Source: an uncultured Saprospiraceae bacterium
Lineage (GTDB): Bacteria > Bacteroidota > Bacteroidia > Chitinophagales > Saprospiraceae
Reading direction: 5' to 3'
Assembly (NCBI GenBank): GCA_938022935.1
Contig: CALIHL010000041.1
Location: 1-54,418, forward strand
DNA length: 54,418 nucleotides
Part shown: positions 1 through 6,646 of the stretch, in pieces
Layout of the letters: each line of letters opens with the position of its first letter
How positions within the stretch are numbered: position 1 is the first letter of the stretch
Position numbers and translations under genes: made by a program
Notes under the pieces: generated by a model
Seen by the model: the letters and a program-made list of their open reading frames with translations, nothing else
Told to the model about the DNA's origin: nothing
Database searches by the model: none

Positions 1-2
1 CT

Positions 3-119
3 TTTGGCACAACTTCTAAATTAAAATGTTTACTCTCTGGGCACGAAGTGGCCAATGAGATAGTACAACCATATCTCAACTTCTTGAATCAGCGATCGAG
101 TAGGTTTGCTACTTCTTAA
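3..119 (+). CDS. C-terminal end of an unidentified protein (partial)
   Basis: An open frame enters from the left edge and runs 38 codons to a TAA at 117-119, starting FGTTSKLKCLLSG and ending RFATS. Codon use looks normal and the frame is the only plus-strand one without early stops, so I read it as the tail of a real gene. I do not recognise the family. It converges on the acyltransferase at 127-1161, with a short hairpin over its stop codon (CTACTT/AAGTAG, 109-123). Confidence 0.5.
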   Translation, partial: FGTTSKLKCLLSGHEVANEIVQPYLNFLNQRSSRFATS

Positions 120-126
120 GTAGGCA

Positions 127-1161
127 TCAGATCGGCACAAACCTCTTCTTAAGATCAGATCTTAAGAAGAGCATAGCGACCGAAAGTAAAGTAGCCGTTA
201 TCCCAATCTTCCAATCCCAGATCCATGTTGTAACCACAAAAAGTGACAACCACCATATCATGGATAACAATAGTCCTAAAGTATACTTTATAGAAGACGT
301 GAATTGTCGCTCCTTGATTACGTTAGTCATGATGTAAGTGACAACACCAATAGATAGCGGATTAAAAACTGAGAGGAATTCTGGTAACCATCGCATCGAT
401 GGAGTATACTTGGGCATGTTTATCTTCCCCTCTGCAATCTTGCTTTTTAAAGACTGAAAGTTGAGGTGTTCATTGTTTCGATGTAGTGCCTTGACCTTAT
501 CAGCATAACCTTCTTTTTCAGGTATGACTAGTTGATTTTTAATGGCATCTGAAAGGTCATTGCGCAGTTTGATTAACCCTTTTGCTTTTTGCTTTTCATA
601 GAGCGTAACATAGTCTCTTACTCGAAGTGGCTTCCCGTAGTTGATGATGCACTTGTATCTGGGTCGGTCATGATGAAAGTAGTTGATGCCCACTGGTAGG
701 ATCAAAACATCTTTATCGATAATATCTTGTGCTTGAAATGCCATCCGAGCTGTTCCTTTTGTCAATGGCCTTAAAAAGTGCCCATCACCCATATTGCCTT
801 CAGGAAAGATCAACACTGGCAATCCTTTCGCAAGCAGATCATTACATTTGGCGAAGACCTCCTCGTTCTTGCTGAGCTTCTCATAGCCGTCCCTGATGCG
901 ATAGACAGGCATCATGTTAAACGCTGTCAATATGCCGATAAATGGCTTCACGAAGACATCTGAGCGCGTTAAGAAGTGTACAGGCTTGTGACAGTAGATG
1001 CCCAACATGATGGCATCTAAGAAGGCACTTTGGTGGTTGGGCGCTATGATAAAAGGTAGATCCTTCGGGATGTTTTCACGACCGTTGATCTCCAATCGAC
1101 CGAAGTAAAGTGGGAGACCGATGCGACCTGAGTATTTGACGAAAGAGTAAAGTAGGCCCAT
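127..1161 (-). CDS. PlsC-family acyltransferase with C-terminal membrane segments
   Basis: Member of the PlsC/LPLAT fold that moves a fatty acyl chain from acyl-ACP or acyl-CoA onto a lysolipid or other alcohol at the inner membrane face. The catalytic block is NHQSAFLD (residues 42-49; H and D five residues apart, a spacing known from GPAT-like members) and the substrate-binding block is FPEGN (116-120). After the about 210-residue catalytic domain come a basic linker and two or three hydrophobic segments (about 258-283 and 290-332), longer than minimal PlsC. It is divergent from the sphingolipid-desaturase-like gene with 101 bases between starts, so a lipid-modification role is plausible. 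The exact substrate cannot be read from sequence. Confidence 0.85.
   Translation of the reverse strand: MGLLYSFVKYSGRIGLPLYFGRLEINGRENIPKDLPFIIAPNHQSAFLDAIMLGIYCHKPVHFLTRSDVFVKPFIGILTAFNMMPVYRIRDGYEKLSKNEEVFAKCNDLLAKGLPVLIFPEGNMGDGHFLRPLTKGTARMAFQAQDIIDKDVLILPVGINYFHHDRPRYKCIINYGKPLRVRDYVTLYEKQKAKGLIKLRNDLSDAIKNQLVIPEKEGYADKVKALHRNNEHLNFQSLKSKIAEGKINMPKYTPSMRWLPEFLSVFNPLSIGVVTYIMTNVIKERQFTSSIKYTLGLLLSMIWWLSLFVVTTWIWDWKIGITATLLSVAMLFLRSDLKKRFVPI
143..171. repeat. Perfect 14+1+14 inverted repeat
   Basis: Left arm CTCTTCTTAAGATC at 143-156, central A at 157, right arm its exact complement at 158-171. It lies inside the last codons of the acyltransferase gene, between two convergent genes, and could fold in both transcripts. 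No U-run follows on either strand, so it is not a standard intrinsic terminator. Confidence 0.7.
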
Positions 1162-1212
1162 TGTTCATTGTGGACGCTTATTAAGAATGGTTATTATCTT
1201 TTGAAACCGTTC

Positions 1213-1242
1213 TTGGCGTCTGTTTTGTTTTACTTAATTTTG
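1213..1242 (+). promoter_or_regulatory. Bacteroidota-type promoter for the desaturase gene
   Basis: A TTG at 1213-1215 and a -7 box TAATTTTG at 1235-1242 (consensus TAnnTTTG) are separated by 19 bases, the usual layout for the Bacteroidota primary sigma factor. The ATG at 1263 lies 20 bases downstream of the box. No Shine-Dalgarno sequence is evident. Confidence 0.6.
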
Positions 1243-1262
1243 CGCTCTAATATAGAAGTCTT

Positions 1263-2291
1263 ATGGGACCTTTTACAACAGACTATAATCATAGCCACGA
1301 TGCTGAGCCGCATATCCAGAGATGTAAGGAGATGATTAAGAAGTATCCGCAGATCAAGCAATTGATGGGGCGCAACTTCAATACTATATGGTACATCTTA
1401 GGTATCGTAGCGATGCAGTTTGTAGTAGCTTACCTTGTGAAGGACCTTGCTTGGTACTTCGTTTTGGCTATAGCTTGGTGTGTAGGTGCTTTCGCCAATC
1501 ACGCTTTGTTCGTTCTGATCCATGAGTGTACCCATAACATGGTCTTCAAGAATCGTATCGCTAATCTTTGGGCTGGTATCCTTTGTGATCTGCCTAACGC
1601 TTTTCCAAGTAGTGCCGCTTTCCGCAAATATCACCTGAAGCATCATGCCTTCCAAGGACATTATGAGATAGATGCTGATATCCCAAGTAGATGGGAAGCA
1701 AAGCTCATCGGTAATAGTTTTATTGGTAAGTCGATGTGGATGCTTTTATTCCCGGTGTTTCAAGCATTAAGACCACCAAGATTAAAAGAGATTTCATTTA
1801 GTAATAAGTGGATATGGGTTAATCTATTGACTGTGTTGGTCGTGGACGTAGCAGTTTTTATGCTCATGGGGCCTATGGCGCTTATATATCTCGTTGGATC
1901 ATTTTTCTTTTCAGTTGGTTTACACCCGCTTGGAGGTAGATGGATACAAGAGCATTACCTTGTTTCTGCTCCCCAAGAGACATACAGCTATTATGGTCCG
2001 CTTAACAAGTTAGCTTTTAACGTAGGTTACCATAATGAGCACCATGACTTTTCATATGTCCCATGGAATAACCTCCCTAAGATCAAGGCCATAGCTCCTG
2101 AATACTATGATTCTTTAGTTTCTCATAATTCTTGGTCTAAGTTAACATGGCAGTTTCTTACAGATGGTGACTTGTCTTTATTCTCCAGAACACTGAGAGA
2201 GGACAGAGGCGGGATAAAAGTTTCTAAAGGCGACGAGTCTGATTTCTTTGCAGGCCGAGAGCTGAAAGAGGAGAATCTGGTCGGAGCATAG
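1263..2291 (+). CDS. Sphingolipid delta-4 desaturase-like fatty acid desaturase (DEGS type)
   Basis: Membrane di-iron desaturase of 342 residues. All three histidine boxes are present: HECTH (87-91), HLKHH (124-128) and HNEHH (257-261), with hydrophobic pairs between them. It reads closer to eukaryotic dihydroceramide desaturases than to ordinary bacterial acyl-lipid desaturases. It keeps the N-terminal stretch before the first membrane pair (KYPQIKQLM near 28-35), the DxDIP segment after box 2 (137-141), the HP near 221 and the run ETYSYYGPLNKLAFNVGYHN (239-258). DEGS enzymes desaturate or C4-hydroxylate the sphinganine base of dihydroceramide. Many Bacteroidota make dihydroceramides, so a substrate is likely available. 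The family call is strong; delta-4 activity is inferred. Alternative: hydroxylase or desaturase of another sphingoid lipid. Confidence 0.85.
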   Translation: MGPFTTDYNHSHDAEPHIQRCKEMIKKYPQIKQLMGRNFNTIWYILGIVAMQFVVAYLVKDLAWYFVLAIAWCVGAFANHALFVLIHECTHNMVFKNRIANLWAGILCDLPNAFPSSAAFRKYHLKHHAFQGHYEIDADIPSRWEAKLIGNSFIGKSMWMLLFPVFQALRPPRLKEISFSNKWIWVNLLTVLVVDVAVFMLMGPMALIYLVGSFFFSVGLHPLGGRWIQEHYLVSAPQETYSYYGPLNKLAFNVGYHNEHHDFSYVPWNNLPKIKAIAPEYYDSLVSHNSWSKLTWQFLTDGDLSLFSRTLREDRGGIKVSKGDESDFFAGRELKEENLVGA

Positions 2292-2548
2292 AGTTACTCC
2301 ATTTAATTTGTTGGGTTAGTATTATTTATTGTTTCTTCTTAAGTGAGCAGAATATCTATGTCTGTATCTTAGACAAAGGAGCTGGTCGTTTAATCTTGTC
2401 CATAAACATCATATTATTTTACTATTGTCTTTGAGACATTGCACTAATCAATAAGTCATATTCGAGCATGCTTGTCTATGGTGCGTTTCAATTCTCATTG
2501 TTAGCCTTACTTGGTTAATCTGTCCTTCAGAAAAGAATGTTGCCTTTC
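2292..2548. other. Intergenic stretch without recognisable gene
   Basis: A 312-base gap separates the desaturase from the sigma-factor operon (2292-2603). Its last part is the ECF-like promoter listed separately. In the remaining 257 bases I see no convincing ORF, tRNA or clear terminator. Confidence 0.5.
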
Positions 2549-2580
2549 TGTAACCGAAAGGTATAGTCAAGTGTCTAATA
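2549..2580 (+). promoter_or_regulatory. ECF-type promoter of the sigma-factor operon
   Basis: TGTAACC at 2549-2555 (AAC-type -35) and GTCTAATA at 2573-2580 are separated by 17 bases. This matches the general ECF layout (AAC core upstream, GTC/TCTAA core at -10) and not the housekeeping TAnnTTTG box. It sits just before an operon that itself encodes an ECF sigma factor, with about 20 bases of leader to the ATG at 2604. Autoregulation is the simplest reading. Confidence 0.55.
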
Positions 2581-2603
2581 AATAGAGACAAACAGTTAAT
2601 GAT

Positions 2604-2936
2604 ATGAATCTAATAGTGGACCCTGGAGCTCTATTTACAATAATCGCCATAGTAGCCGGATTGACAATCATGCTCTTCTTGAGAAGTCGTCATGTAGAAC
2701 GAATGCTACAATTGCAGTTAGGGCTTCCGATTGATGAGCAAAGCGGAGATAATTTTGCATTGAAATTGGGATCACTTTCGATAGGTATAGGTGTTGGTAT
2801 CCTGGTTGCCTATGTACTTGAATATTTGCTATCTCGAAGCACGGAAGAATTATATCCAGCTCTTATGTTTCTATTTGGAGGCTTAGGTCTTGTAATATCT
2901 TATGTCATCATTAGAAGTGTTAAAGAAAAGGTGTAA
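2604..2936 (+). CDS. Small membrane protein, DUF6249-like, first gene of sigma operon
   Basis: A 110-residue protein with an N-terminal membrane helix (about 8-26), a polar cytoplasmic or linker segment with the sequence HVERMLQLQLGLP, and two further helices (about 52-73 and 82-103). The layout resembles the small DUF6249 membrane proteins that often precede ECF sigma genes in Bacteroidota. It ends six bases before the sigma factor start, so the two are co-transcribed. It may take part in sensing or in holding the sigma factor at the membrane, but nothing in the sequence proves this. Confidence 0.7.
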   Translation: MNLIVDPGALFTIIAIVAGLTIMLFLRSRHVERMLQLQLGLPIDEQSGDNFALKLGSLSIGIGVGILVAYVLEYLLSRSTEELYPALMFLFGGLGLVISYVIIRSVKEKV

Positions 2937-2942
2937 AGTCAG

Positions 2943-3485
2943 ATGGATGACTTATACATCAGAAGAGTACTTAACGGTGACGTTGAAGCATATGGCTACT
3001 TGGTTAATCAACATCAGCAGCTTGCGATGAGGACCGCTATGTCTATGATTAAAAATGAAAAAGATGCTCAAGACATAGTTCAAAATAGTTTTGTCCAAGC
3101 CTATACTTCACTGTCTAAATATCGACAAGAATCTAAGTTTTCGACATGGCTCTGTAAGATTATAATCAACAAGAGTCTCAATTTTATAAGAAGTCGAAAG
3201 CCTTTGATGTTAGAGGATCATGAGATTGCAGATGATATCCTTGTTACACAAAATGAGGCTATTGTGAATTTAGATAAAGAAGATTTATCTCGGATACTAA
3301 AGAATGCTCTATTAAGGATTTCTGCAAAAGAAGCGCTTACCCTTCAGCTTTATTATTTAGAGGAATACAGCATTGAAGAAATAGAATCGTTAACAGATTT
3401 TACAAGATCCAATATTAAAGTGTTGCTACACAGAGGTCGAAAAAACCTTCAACATATTTTAAATCATACAAGTCATGTACTATGA
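2943..3485 (+). CDS. ECF RNA polymerase sigma factor
   Basis: A 180-residue sigma-70 family factor with only regions 2 and 4. Region 2 (about 8-78) contains the DAQDIVQNSFVQAYTSL core-binding stretch and the KFSTWLCKIIIN segment that contacts the -10 element. Region 4 (about 115-170) has the helix-turn-helix YSIEEIESLTDFTRSNIKVL. It directs RNA polymerase to a small stress or envelope regulon. The next gene overlaps it by four bases (ATGA), implying translational coupling, and the ECF-like promoter at 2549-2580 suggests it activates its own operon. Confidence 0.93.
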   Translation: MDDLYIRRVLNGDVEAYGYLVNQHQQLAMRTAMSMIKNEKDAQDIVQNSFVQAYTSLSKYRQESKFSTWLCKIIINKSLNFIRSRKPLMLEDHEIADDILVTQNEAIVNLDKEDLSRILKNALLRISAKEALTLQLYYLEEYSIEEIESLTDFTRSNIKVLLHRGRKNLQHILNHTSHVL

Positions 3486-3802
3486 GAGATGCAGATGAAT
3501 TAAAAACGATTTTTCAAAAATCTGAACTGAGCTATCCAAGTGGAGATATGGGGCATGTTGTTCTAAAGAGAATCAAGGCGCACAATAAAATGAAGAAAAG
3601 GCAACAGTTTTATTTGCTGTTGGGGAAGATAGGGTTTGGGGTTACAATTGTGCTTTTTATTTTCTATGCCATTCTTGTAACTGGTATTGAAAAGGAAAGC
3701 CACTTCAGCGGTGTCTATGCTTTAACGGCGTCTGCCATGATTCTCATTACAATCGCAATTCAGCTTGAGTTTATGCCTAAATCAAATAATATTAAATCTT
3801 AA
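3482..3802 (+). CDS. Small membrane protein, possible anti-sigma partner
   Basis: A 106-residue protein that starts inside the stop codon of the ECF sigma gene (ATGA overlap). Residues 1-40 are polar and basic, followed by two membrane helices (about 45-67 and 77-98) and a short tail. Its position, size and cytoplasm-facing N-terminus fit an anti-sigma factor. The zinc-binding HxxxCxxC signature of classical anti-sigma domains is absent and I recognise no family. The serine hydrolase begins two bases after its stop. Confidence 0.65.
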   Translation: MRDADELKTIFQKSELSYPSGDMGHVVLKRIKAHNKMKKRQQFYLLLGKIGFGVTIVLFIFYAILVTGIEKESHFSGVYALTASAMILITIAIQLEFMPKSNNIKS

Positions 3803-3804
3803 CT

Positions 3805-5481
3805 ATGAATAATTACAGCAACAACCTTTATCTACTTTTGGTTGTGTTTTTCATGGCTACACAATTGTATAGCCAAAATCATGCAGCGCCGATAGACTTA
3901 CTCAATAAATGGGAAAGCGACTCTAAAGAACAACCTGGTGTCAGTGTAGCTATTTTAAAATCAGGAGAGGTAATATATAAGAAGTCCATCGGATATGCCA
4001 ATCTTGAATACCAGATTCCTCTTGATGACAATTCTATATTTGATGTAGCTTCAGTAGCGAAGCAGTTTACAGGATTTGCTATCGCCACATTAATTGTAGA
4101 AGGAAAGCTCAATCTAAGTGATAAAGCTGCTACTTATCTTCCTGAGTTGGGAGTTTTGGACAGCGGGATATTGATAAAGCATCTGGTTTATCATACAAGT
4201 GGATTGCGAGATGTAGGTGGACTGTTTGCATTATCTAATCAAGGCTCAATTTTTTCATCGAAAGAAGCTGTTGTTTTAGTTGAAGATCAAACATCATTGA
4301 ATTTTTCTCCTGGTTCAGAATATGATTATTCTAATACCAACTATGTTCTGTTAGCGCTAATAGTTGAAAAGATTACAAATCAATCTTTTAGGCAGTGGTG
4401 CGATGTTAACTTGTTTTCTCCATTGAAAATGATGTCTTCATTTGCTAATGATAATCCATATGAAATTATTAAGAATCGCGCTGTTGCTTATTACTCTAAA
4501 GATTCTTCGTTTTCTTTTGATCAGAATAATGGAATGTCCTTAATCGGTTCAAGTGCCGTCTATAGCAACTTAAATGATATGATCATCTGGACACAAGCAT
4601 TGCAGGAAGAGGTTTTGTTTCCAGAGGTGTTCAGATTGATGAAGACAAAAGGCGAACTCGATAACGGAGAACCCATAGACTATGGATTGGGCTTGGCCCT
4701 TGGTACATACCGAGGTGAAGATCTTGTTGAACATTCGGGTGCTACGCCGTCTGGCTTTCGTACACAGGTCGCTATTATGCCATCCAAAGAGCTTGCCTTT
4801 GTTGTCTTGAGTAACTGGGGAGACATAGACCCAATAAGAGAGATAAGTAAAGTCATCATTAATTTTTATTTGTCACCGAAAGAAGAAAATAAAAAAGTCC
4901 CCGTTACTAATCTGCCAGATATTAAGCTTTCAAAAAACAAGGCAGATCAATTTGCTGGAGAGTATCTCTTTAATAATGAGATGGGTGTTACAATTCGTTC
5001 AGACGATCAGGGCAGTCTAACAATGGAGTTAGAAGGACAAGAAGAGGAATCTATGTTGCCTCTTTCAGATTCCACTTTTAGCATTGCTGTAGCCAACGCT
5101 GTCATTGTTTTTCATTCTGGTGATCCCAAAGAATATAATAACGCTACAGTTCTAGTGGGAGGTGATTATGAAGGCAGAATTGAACGAAAAAAGCCAGAGG
5201 TGCCAGTTGTGCTCGACCATGAGGATTATCAAGGATTGTTTCATTCACCTGAGCTCAATATCTTATTTGAACTAGAGGTAGCGAACGGCAAGTTGTACAT
5301 CAACAATACAAAAATGGGTAAGGTGTTAATCAATGAGACATCAAAAGAGACATTTGTGCCAGTCGATCGAGTTGCCAGCAGTATTGTATTTTCGTTCGAT
5401 GAAAACAACGAGGTAGATGGATTTCTGCTCAACAGAGGAAGCAGAGTGCGAAATTTAAAATTCTTTAAAATCGAAATCTGA
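3805..5481 (+). CDS. Secreted serine hydrolase, class C beta-lactamase / DD-peptidase family
   Basis: A 558-residue protein with an N-terminal signal peptide (about 1-23). The beta-lactamase fold (about 30-350) shows all three signature motifs: SVAK with Ser83 and Lys86, YSN with Tyr175 and Asn177, and HSG at 310-312 in place of KTG. Family members hydrolyse D-amino-acid peptides, esters or beta-lactams in the periplasm. A C-terminal beta-rich extension (about 370-558) has two similar lipocalin-like stretches, often seen in Bacteroidota members. It is the last gene of the ECF sigma operon, so it is probably the effector of that regulon, perhaps acting on peptidoglycan. The true substrate is unknown. 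Confidence 0.88.
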   Translation: MNNYSNNLYLLLVVFFMATQLYSQNHAAPIDLLNKWESDSKEQPGVSVAILKSGEVIYKKSIGYANLEYQIPLDDNSIFDVASVAKQFTGFAIATLIVEGKLNLSDKAATYLPELGVLDSGILIKHLVYHTSGLRDVGGLFALSNQGSIFSSKEAVVLVEDQTSLNFSPGSEYDYSNTNYVLLALIVEKITNQSFRQWCDVNLFSPLKMMSSFANDNPYEIIKNRAVAYYSKDSSFSFDQNNGMSLIGSSAVYSNLNDMIIWTQALQEEVLFPEVFRLMKTKGELDNGEPIDYGLGLALGTYRGEDLVEHSGATPSGFRTQVAIMPSKELAFVVLSNWGDIDPIREISKVIINFYLSPKEENKKVPVTNLPDIKLSKNKADQFAGEYLFNNEMGVTIRSDDQGSLTMELEGQEEESMLPLSDSTFSIAVANAVIVFHSGDPKEYNNATVLVGGDYEGRIERKKPEVPVVLDHEDYQGLFHSPELNILFELEVANGKLYINNTKMGKVLINETSKETFVPVDRVASSIVFSFDENNEVDGFLLNRGSRVRNLKFFKIEI

Positions 5482-5544
5482 TTGTTCCAATGGATTAATA
5501 AAGAGTGGAAACTCTGTTTGGTTTCAAGGATCAGATTAGATCAA

Positions 5545-6636
5545 TTATACCGAGACAAACGGCGGCCTTTTAACAGTCGCCGCAACCTGCTTCTTCCTAA
5601 TCTGTATCAAGATATCTGTGCCCTTCTTATGATGCGGTACATCGATATAGCCAAGGCCAATACCTTTTTCTAAAGTGGGTGACATGGTGCCAGAAGTTAC
5701 CACTCCAATTTTGTTTCCAGAAGTATTTAAGATATCATAGTCTTGACGAGGGATACCTTTATCATTCATCTCAAAACCTACTAACCTCTTACTTGGTTTG
5801 TCAGTTATTTGTTTTTCTAATTGCTCGGCATTTGTAAATGGATGGTTAAACTTCGTAATCCAAGAAAGACCAGCCTCAATTGGCGAGGTCGTGTCATTGA
5901 TGTCATTGCCATAGAGACAGTAGCCCATTTCTAACCTTAAGGTGTCGCGCGCTCCAAGACCTGCTGGTAAGACGACAACATCATTGTCTACTGAGAAAAT
6001 AGCTTTCCAGAGCGTTTCAGCCTTTGCAGTTGGTACATACAATTCAAATCCTCCCGATCCTGTATAACCAGTAGCGGATATGATTACATCATCTATACCT
6101 GCTATTTTTCCTTTTGTAAAGTGGTAATACTCAATATTAGAAAGTGCTACTTCTGTAAGCGGTTGTAATAGTTCAGCCGCCTTTGGTCCTTGAACTGCTA
6201 ATAATTCATAATCCGGAGAAGCGTCGTACATCTCTGCATCAAAAGTATTTGCAGCAGCGATCCAATCCCAATCTTTTTTAATGTTAGAAGCATTGACAAC
6301 GAGCAGGTATTCTTGCTCAGCTAAGCGATATATAATCAAGTCATCTACGATGCCTCCTTTGTCATTGGGCATGCAGGAGTACTGGGCTTGACCGATGGTG
6401 AGTGTGCTGGCGTCGTTGCTGCTCACAGTTTGGATTAAGTCCAGTGCTTGGGCTCCTTTAATTATAAACTCTCCCATATGCGACACATCAAAGACGCCTG
6501 CAGAATCTCTTACTGCACGATGCTCTTCCATTAGCGAAGTATATCTCACTGGCATATCATATCCAGCAAATGGAATCATCTTAGCACCAAGGTCAACATG
6601 GACTTGGTGAAGGGCCGTCTTTTTAACTTCTGACAT
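5545..6636 (-). CDS. gcvT: Glycine cleavage system T protein (aminomethyltransferase)
   Basis: GcvT takes the aminomethyl group from lipoylated H protein, releases ammonia and forms 5,10-methylene-tetrahydrofolate. The 363-residue length is typical. Signature stretches include GVFDVSHMGE near the N-terminus, GYTGSGGFELYVP in the middle, and GARDTLRLEMGYCLYGNDI, the folate-site region. It lies ten bases downstream of gcvP on the same strand, so the two form an operon. No gcvH is present here, so the H protein must be encoded elsewhere. Confidence 0.97.
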   Translation of the reverse strand: MSEVKKTALHQVHVDLGAKMIPFAGYDMPVRYTSLMEEHRAVRDSAGVFDVSHMGEFIIKGAQALDLIQTVSSNDASTLTIGQAQYSCMPNDKGGIVDDLIIYRLAEQEYLLVVNASNIKKDWDWIAAANTFDAEMYDASPDYELLAVQGPKAAELLQPLTEVALSNIEYYHFTKGKIAGIDDVIISATGYTGSGGFELYVPTAKAETLWKAIFSVDNDVVVLPAGLGARDTLRLEMGYCLYGNDINDTTSPIEAGLSWITKFNHPFTNAEQLEKQITDKPSKRLVGFEMNDKGIPRQDYDILNTSGNKIGVVTSGTMSPTLEKGIGLGYIDVPHHKKGTDILIQIRKKQVAATVKRPPFVSV

Positions 6637-6646
6637 GGTAGCTACT

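Noticed and set aside
5502-5515. AGAGT-GGAA-ACTCT hairpin between the serine hydrolase and gcvT
   Set aside because: Only five base pairs and no U-run, so too weak to call a terminator with confidence.
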